From the NCBI GenBank assembly GCA_958009085.1, contig OY253683.1, forward strand, positions 434,001 to 498,000: DNA of 64,000 nt, given 5' to 3'. Both the position numbers and the translations under genes were made by a program. The notes under the pieces were generated by a model, which was not told where the DNA came from, did no database searches, and worked only from the letters and a program-made list of their open reading frames with translations. Source of the stretch: Protoeuglena noctilucae (taxonomy: Eukaryota; Chlorophyta; Pedinophyceae; Marsupiomonadales; Marsupiomonadaceae). Shown here one piece after another: positions 58,078-64,000 of this stretch (position 1 is the first letter of the stretch; each line of letters begins with the position of its first letter).

Positions 58078-58159
58078 GTGCCGTGCCCGAAACTGCGTCC
58101 ACGTCGTTTCCCGAGGACGCGCGCTGCCCGTCGGGCGGCCTGGCACGCTTGTGTAGGAG

Positions 58160-59567
58160 ATGACGGTGTTTATCAGTCACAGGCGCGCGGGTTCTGCGCG
58201 ATGGCTCGACCCACGCGGTCCCCGGCCGCGGAACCCCAACTGCGCGTGCGCCCGTCCCGCAGGGCCAGCTGTTCCGGGAGGCGGCCGTCGGTATGGGCTG
58301 GGAGCAAGAAGCTGCGACTGTCGCAGCCCCTGGCTGGTCAGGGCGTGCGGCCGCTGTCGCTGCTGACGGTCACGGGGCGCCTGGCGGGGGGCGGGGGGGA
58401 CGGTGGCAGCACGGGCGCCGAATGCCGCACGGCGTACCTTGAAATGTACAAGAGGAAGACTGTGGGGGCTCTGGACGCAGCGCAGGAGGCGCTGGCGCGG
58501 TGGACGCGGTGCAGCCTGTCCGGCGAGCCCCTGTCTGAGCCCGTCGTCGCTGACGAGCTCGGTTCGCTGTACAACAAGGAGGCCGTCGTCCGCGGCCTCG
58601 TCGAGCAGCTTGCCGATGGGCCCAAGCTGCCGCCGCACCTGACGCTCAAGACCATCATCGACCTCAAACTTGCCAGGTGCGTGACTGTGCGTCGGTCGAA
58701 TGCGCTGGCGGTCGCTCGACTCGTCGTTGGGCCAGCGTGCATGCGTAGCCCTATCTCTTACCTCGAGTCACAGGAACCCGGCGTATGCGGGCGATGGCGC
58801 CGAGTCTCGGGCCGTGTCGCCCTTCTGCTGCCCCATCACGGGGGCCGAGTTCACGAGCAAGAACCGCTTTGTCGTCGTCCGCAAGACGGGTCACGTGGTT
58901 GCCGAGAAGGCGTTCAAGGTGAAGCTTACTGGAAGTGACGGGACGCATGTGCCTGGCTTCGTCGCAACGCATCTGCAAAGTTCGTGGGCAAACTCTGGCC
59001 ACCCGCACATGCGCAGGAGTTGAGGAGTCTGGTCGAGGAGCTGGCGGGGTCCCCGGTCACTTCGGAGGATGTGATGGTGCTGAACGGCACGGAGGCCGAG
59101 CGCGCGGCCCTGGCCGAGGTGCGTGTGTGTGCTTGCCAACGTGCTCCATCGCGTGTATCACGCGTATGTCTTGCCTCGGGGCGTCATGTGAAAGCGTTTT
59201 GGCTGATTTGCCCCAGCTGTGCGCCCCGCCTGCACCACCACAGGGGCTCAAGGACAAGCTCGCCAAGCTGAAGGTCAAGAAGGCGAAGAAGGACAAGAGG
59301 AACGGCAAGGGCGAGGTTCCAGTGCAGGGAGGGGTGGAGAAGAAGAAGTGGGTGGCGGAGGAGCACGTGCCCGAGGTGGGTGCTGCTGCGGTGTGCGCAA
59401 GGGTGCGCGCGTGCCTGCTTGCCAGATTGCTTATCCAGCATAGCCCCGCTTGCTGTGTTCAGGGCGCGACCAAGGAAGTCTACGCGAGCCTGTTTATCGG
59501 GAAGAAGGAGCTGCCGAAGGAGAGTTACACGGCGAGGGGCACGCTGGGGCGGGGCGTGACCCTGTGA
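58160..59567 (+). CDS. RTF2: Replication termination factor 2 (RTF2), plant type
   Basis: The N-terminal part (LRLSQPLAGQGVRPLSLLTV) and the following GGGGDGGSTGAECRTAYLEM match plant RTF2, which has a ubiquitin-like segment before that Gly-rich motif. The core follows: RWTRCSLSGEPLSEPVVADE, LGSLYNKEAVVRGLVEQL, FCCPITGAEFTSKNRFVVVR and KTGHVVAEKAFKV. Then come ELAGSPVTSEDVMVLNGTEAE and a Lys-rich linker (DKLAKLKVKKAKKDKRNGK). The C-terminus is EVYASLFIGKKELPKESYTA. The RING-like Cys set (CSLS, CCPITG) is partly degenerate, as is normal for the C2HC2-type RTF2 RING. RTF2 acts at stalled replication forks and in splicing. The ATG at 58160 (MTVFISH) is a good candidate start, but one small exon near 58170-58290 is not fixed. 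Confidence 0.88.
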
Positions 59568-59760
59568 AGGCGCCGGCGAGCACGCCTTGCAGCCCACCCA
59601 CCTGTGCTCATGTCGTTGTCGAGTGTCTAATCCATCGAGAGGGAACGGGCGTCTCGCTTGCTCCGTGCTCTGACTGGGGAGGGTTTTCTGCGCGCTTCGA
59701 GTCTCCCGGCCCCGCCTCACGACGCCCTGTTCGGAGCGTGTTGAATTCCGACTAGCAAAG

Positions 59761-60833
59761 ATGATGGCTGCTTCGTGCAACGTGTCGGTCGCCGCGCGCG
59801 GCGTCCAGGCCCGCAGGCCCGTGGCCCGCACTTCCAGGTGCTCGGGGGGGGAGGGTGGCGCTGCGAGGTTCCGTAAACGCGGCTGGGCTTGTCGCGACGC
59901 GGCTCGCGGGGTCGGACGGGGCCCCGGCCGGCCCGCGCGAGCGGTCGGAGTGGTAGCCAAATCTCGGGCGCGGCGGACCCGTTGGGCCGATTTTCCCGGG
60001 CGATGGGCGCGGCGGCGTGTTTCCGTTTGCGTGGGATGCGCGCGCGGCGTGCACGTGCCGGTTGCGCGGGCTCCCCCGACGAGATCTCGGGCGCTTTCCT
60101 TCGGCCTTCGTCGGGTCGAATGCCTGCCGCGTGCGCCATCCCTGCCCGTTCCGTCGCTCAGCCGCGTTATCTGTAGCAGATAGCTGCCGCTTGCGGTACC
60201 TCTGGGCTGATGCGGCACCGCGGGGCGTACAGGAGCAGGCTGGGTGCCTTCCCAGGCCCGTTATCCGCCCGCGACGGACAGGATGACCCGGACTGGGCTG
60301 GGCGTGTGCCGTCGAATGTGTAGCCGTCACTCGTGGCCTATCGCGGCATGCATCGGGCATCCGCAGAGCACACTTCCCAGTGCGCACGGGGTCGCGCTGG
60401 AGACGAACGCGCCCCTCGCCCTCGCAGGGTCGTGGCTCGCGCCGGGGAGGACAAGTACTTCGACATGCGCGACATGGAGAAGACCGCCGGCTCGTGGGAC
60501 CTGTACGGCCAGGACGACTCGGCCCGCTACAACGCCCTGCAGTCCATGTTCTTCGAGCGGGCGACCGACGGCGTGTCCCGCCGCGAGTCTCTGCGCGCCA
60601 TCGTCGCTCTCGGGGGTGCCGGTGCCCTCCTCACCTGGGGCGCCAAGGGGTCCAAGGACGCTAACCTCCCCATCACCAAGGGCCCGCAGAAGAAGCCCGA
60701 GGCGAGTCCCAACCCTCGCGGGGTACCAAGAGCTGTCCTTGTGTCGCTCGCGCGCACCCCAGGCCACCGGCACGCCGCTGATCAGTAACCACCCCGGACC
60801 CGCACGCAGGTCGGGCCCCGCGGCCGCATCTGA
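59761..60833 (+). CDS. psaH: Photosystem I reaction centre subunit VI (PsaH)
   Basis: Three exons, 59761-59837, 60428-60701 and 60810-60833, give 124 residues. The first encodes a plastid transit peptide (MMAASCNVSVAARGVQARRP). The mature protein starts near AGEDKYFDMRDMEKTAGSWD and continues LYGQDDSARYNALQSMFFER, SRRESLRAIVALGGAGALLTW (the membrane helix) and ANLPITKGPQKKPE. The last exon adds only VGPRGRI, the standard PsaH end (GPRGKI in plants). The second intron starts GCGAGT. Using it gives five residues between KGPQ and GPRG, as in plants, while a GT site downstream would add seven. PsaH sits beside PsaL/PsaI in PSI and is needed for LHCII docking in state transitions. The first intron is long (590 bp). 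Confidence 0.96.
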
Positions 60834-61100
60834 ACGCGCCCGCGCCATGCACCTTCCCTCGCCCACTTATCCGCATGGCCGTGTTCGCCTAGGACGCCGG
60901 CATAGGGTTTGCCTCCTTCCAACAACTTCTCTCCCCAACCTCTGTTTTTGAAATGTGCTTGACGGTGTGGCGCCCAATGTTGGCCTGGGCTAGAGCCCTC
61001 GCAACAGGCAAAGAAAGGAGCAAAAAGGCTGCGCTGGCACGTCATGTGCCTGTGACCTTGTCCTCCGCCTTCCTTGCCGTGCCCGTGAGGGCGCGCCCCG

Positions 61101-62681
61101 TCATTCCGTCGATGATGCTGGTGAGCTGTGATGCCCCCTTGGACTCCTTGGCATCTGCAGCGAAGCGGAAGCGGTGTGCGGCAGTCGCGTTGATGCGGCC
61201 GCTAGGGTGGTGCTGCTGGGGTGGTGCTGCTCTAGCCCCAGCCTTGGGTGGTGCTCACCAAACGTCCCCCGCTTGGCCTCGAGCTTGTACAAATCCCACC
61301 GCCTCTGGCTCATGAGCGGCATGTTGCGCCGGCGCGCATGCACCTCCTCGGTGTTGATGTCGCACATGAGCACCGCCTCCATCTCGTCTGCAAAGGGAAG
61401 TGAGGGTGCACCGTCACCGCCGCTCACGCCATGCAAGGCGCCTGCGATGCATCGCGGTCGGTGCATGGACGGGTGGTGTGATGTGGCCGAGTCGTCCTCC
61501 CATGAACGTCGCTCACCAAGGTTTGCCATGACCACCCCGTATGGACTGACGACCGTCGAATGACCCCATGCCACGTACGATGCCCCTGCGGGAGAGCGAC
61601 GTGTACGTCAGGGCTGTCAAGCAGAAAAAAAGCTTGCAGCTCTGCGCACGGCCCCATCCAGCGATAGCAATCTCACCATTCTTGCGTGCCGGCGAGCACG
61701 TCATGACAAACACTTGGTTGTCCACAGCCCTCGCTCGCTGCAGCAACTCCCAATGCAGCGGCCCCGTCGTCATGTTGAACGCCCCCGGATAAATGATCAT
61801 CTGGCACCCCTGCCGAGCATACAGCATGGCCAGCTCTGGGAACCTGATGTCGTAGCAAATGCCGACCCCGATGCGCCCCACGGGCGTGTCCACGACCGTG
61901 CCCTTGTCCCCGCCCGTCAAAGTTTCCGACTCCTTGAACGTGATCTCCCCAGGAATGTCGATGTCAAACAAGTGGACCTTGCGGTGCTTGGCAAGGAGCG
62001 CTCCGTCGGGTCCATACACCAGGCACGTGTTGTACAGCCGCCCCTGCACGCACCGGCACGGCACGAGCACAGTTGTCACTCCTGCCTGGCAGCATGTCGT
62101 CTTACCGGGCCGCGGACCTGCGTGGCGCACCTGACTTCGCTCTGGGATGGAGCCCCCGACCAGCGTGACTTTGTGTTCCCTCGCGAGCCGTGACATGGTC
62201 TCCGCGGAAGGCGAGGGGCCCCCATCAACGTCCTCAGCGTATTCTGGAAAGCTGTCGTTCTGCGGGGCGGGGCACGGTCGCACCGTCGCGGCGAGGGGCA
62301 GCCTGGACACATCAGCAGGGCGCATGGCCAAAAGAACGGATCGCGCGTCTGTGCGGGGCGCAGCGCACCGAGTACGGGCAGTTCCACATCTCCGGCAGCA
62401 CGACGAGCTGCGCCCCCGCCCCAGCTGCCTCCCGCACGAAGCTGCTAGCACGGTTCATGTTGAGCTGCTTGTCGGGGCCGACCAGCATCTGGCAGAGGGC
62501 TATCCTGACTTGCCGACCCTGCGGAGACAACGTACGGAACGAAAGGAACGGTCTCAGCCAGACGCTGCTCGGTCGGCGAGCGCGGGCGGCCCGCGGGCAT
62601 GCCGGTTGCGCCGTGCCCCAGCCCCTCGCCGCGCCCTCTCACCTCGGGGGGGTCGTGGAAATCCGGCCGAAAGGACGCCAT
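61101..62681 (-). CDS. Omega-amidase / nitrilase-family hydrolase (Nit2-like)
   Basis: Exon 62681-62643 ([13 protein letters not shown]) splices to [20 protein letters not shown]. The catalytic triad is complete: Glu in [12 protein letters not shown], Lys in [15 protein letters not shown] and Cys in [20 protein letters not shown]. Other family blocks are [64 protein letters not shown] and [13 protein letters not shown]. Near the C-terminus are [18 protein letters not shown] and [17 protein letters not shown]. In the family, Nit2 hydrolyses alpha-ketoglutaramate and alpha-ketosuccinamate, closing the glutamine transaminase cycle. The frame continues to a stop at 61101 with a His/Pro/Ser-rich extension that may instead be intron or a longer tail. 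The gene is head-to-head with the aminotransferase gene, 630 bp apart. Confidence 0.92.
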
Positions 62682-63310
62682 GCTGGCCTTGAAGCGAGCT
62701 TCACCGGCCTGCGCGAGACCCCGCCGGAAGCGCGCGGTGCAGTTGGCAAGCGCCCGCCCTTCGAACCGTCCCCACGCGTGGCAGCGGCCGCGACGCGTTG
62801 CCTGCAGGGTCGCGTGCTCCATGTTTGCCCTCGAAGTCGACCAATCAATCAACGAATTCAGCAGTGCGGGCGCAGGGGACCGGTCAATGGGGTCGCCCTT
62901 GCAGGGTGCCTCGGAACTGGGGGCCGCGCACCGAGGAATGGAGAAAGGCCGTCCGCACGAGCCCAGGACAGCTCATCTGTAACGAGCGCGCCCCCGATCG
63001 GGGACGTCCTCCCCCCCTCCCCCAACTGCTCGCGCTCAAGTCCACGTCAAAAGCCGGGTCCGCTGCCGAGGCGCCAGCCGGCCATGTCAGCGTTGCAGTG
63101 GGCAAGAAGTGGAGCTGGTTCTAGCGACGGGGGCTCGCCTCGCGCGGATGCGGCCACGAGTTCTGCCGCCAGAAACAGGGGGTTTCGTGCGTATGAAGCT
63201 TTCGGGCGCCGGCCAGGAGCTCCATGGTGACTATGTTGTTGCGCATCGCACCTGCCTGAGCGTGGAAGTGTCGCTGTCCTTCGTAATCGCTTGCGTAACG
63301 ACCAGGCGCG
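62682..63310. promoter_or_regulatory. Divergent promoter region
   Basis: About 630 bp between the starts of the omega-amidase gene (minus) and the aspartate aminotransferase gene (plus). Reading frames here are low-complexity shadows. Both encoded enzymes handle amino-acid nitrogen, so joint control is conceivable but unproven. Confidence 0.4.
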
Positions 63311-63993
63311 ATGACGGCCATCCGGCGCGTGCTGGCTCAGGGCCTCGCCGCCCAGAGCAGGGGTATCTTCGGTGAGGATTCGTGCCGTCGGATGGTGCAG
63401 TGCCGACGACCGCTGGCGCACCAACACCGAAACCCGTTGCCCGGGCCCGATGCCGAGCGATGCTGCCCTGCGTGCATCCCGACGGCATCTTTTGAAGTTT
63501 GTGGCACGCGTGCTGAGTGCTACGTGCCCAGCAAACGTCAGGAGCGGGTTCTCCATGCGCAGGGACGCCGGTGGCGATGGGCCTGTGGGACAAGACGCCC
63601 ATGGCTCCCCCCGACCCGATCCTGGGCGTGACCGAGGTACGCGGTGGCATGCATGCACCCGACAGACCGGCCGGCGCGGGATGGGCCCAGCGACGGGCCT
63701 TCTTGGCTCACGAGCGCGGCGCCTTCCGCTTACGCAGATGTGGAAGGCCGACGCGAACCCGCAAAAGATCAACCTGGGCGTGGGTGCATACCGTGACGAC
63801 GACGGCAAGCCCGTCGTGCTCAGCGTGGTGCGCAAGGCCGAGCAGATGATCTCGGGGAAGGAAAACATGGAGTATCTGCCGATGGGGGGCCTCAAGTCGA
63901 TGGTGGACGCCTCGGTGCGCCTGGCGTACGGGGAGAGCCACGAGGTCGTCAAGTCCAAGCGCGTGGCGGCCGTGCAGAGCCTGTCGGGCACCG
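63311..63993 (+). CDS. Aspartate aminotransferase, mitochondrial type, 5' part only
   Basis: Exons 63311-63371, 63563-63636 and 63738-63993 join in phase, and the last ends at a GT donor just inside the window edge. The N-terminus MTAIRRVLAQGLAAQSRGIF is a short basic, amphipathic presequence typical of mitochondrial import. The mature enzyme begins MGLWDKTPMAPPDPILGVTE, close to mammalian mitochondrial GOT2 (MGPPDPILGVTE). It continues NPQKINLGVGAYRDDDGKPV, MEYLPMGGL and the AVQSLSGTG cofactor-proximal turn. The PLP lysine and the arginine that binds the side-chain carboxylate lie beyond the window. It interconverts aspartate and oxaloacetate with 2-oxoglutarate and glutamate, feeding the malate-aspartate shuttle. 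Confidence 0.95.
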
Positions 63994-64000
63994 GTGAGGC

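Noticed and set aside
62190-63230. 346-codon plus-strand ORF between the omega-amidase and aminotransferase genes
   Set aside because: It overlaps the omega-amidase exons in antisense and has no domain-like sequence.
1-64000. CRISPR arrays, rRNA, tRNA, transposons or virus-like elements
   Set aside because: I looked for repeats, cloverleaf-like sequence, transposase, reverse transcriptase and capsid motifs on both strands by eye and saw none that I could support.

Overview
The window is nuclear DNA from a photosynthetic eukaryote, most probably a green alga (Chlorophyta). It is very GC-rich, and nearly every gene is cut by short introns of roughly 80-300 bp. The gene set includes photosystem I subunit PsaH, the photosystem II assembly factor HCF244, a plastid-type sigma factor, an alga-type fused betaine-lipid synthase (BTA1), a plant-type RTF2 and a selenoprotein. 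I cannot name the genus from the sequence alone. Genes were rebuilt by eye from splice-site phase, so exon edges given are hand-derived.

Layout. 1-6532 (+): 3' part of a many-exon coiled-coil gene. 6863-10670 (-): secreted trypsin-like protease with C-terminal Cys modules. 10895-11904 (-): IQ-motif/Dpy-30 protein. 12538-13769 (+): FRA10AC1 family. 13786-15578 (-): plastid sigma factor. 16150-17296 (+): membrane protein. 17297-21115 (-): TMCO4/DUF726 protein. 21321-22249 (-): NT-C2 domain protein with His-rich tail. 22916-28593 (+): second coiled-coil protein. 29006-32032 (+): BTA1. 32969-33765 (-): selenoprotein H with an in-frame UGA and a SECIS hairpin. 34039-36573 (+): protein with an HPDKGG J-like motif. 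37367-40978 (-): RING-finger protein. 41318-41944 (+): small membrane protein. 41966-45436 (+): calcineurin-B-like protein with a very long disordered tail. 45745-49881 (-): M1 aminopeptidase. 51028-51758 (-): SmG. 51819-52415 (-): unknown ORF. 52474-54015 (+): HCF244. 54164-55639 (-): quinolinate phosphoribosyltransferase. 55899-57900 (-): WD40 protein. 58160-59567 (+): RTF2. 59761-60833 (+): psaH. 61101-62681 (-): omega-amidase/nitrilase. 63311-63993 (+, cut by the window end): mitochondrial-type aspartate aminotransferase.

The genes do not form a pathway cluster; this is a compact housekeeping region. Neighbours are often convergent with very little spacing, twice 0-16 bp between stop codons. 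The strongest discoveries are the selenoprotein H gene, which an ordinary gene caller would truncate at its UGA, a clear excess of GC-AG introns (seven supported by reading phase or family length), and a calcineurin-B-like protein carrying an approximately 900-residue disordered tail.
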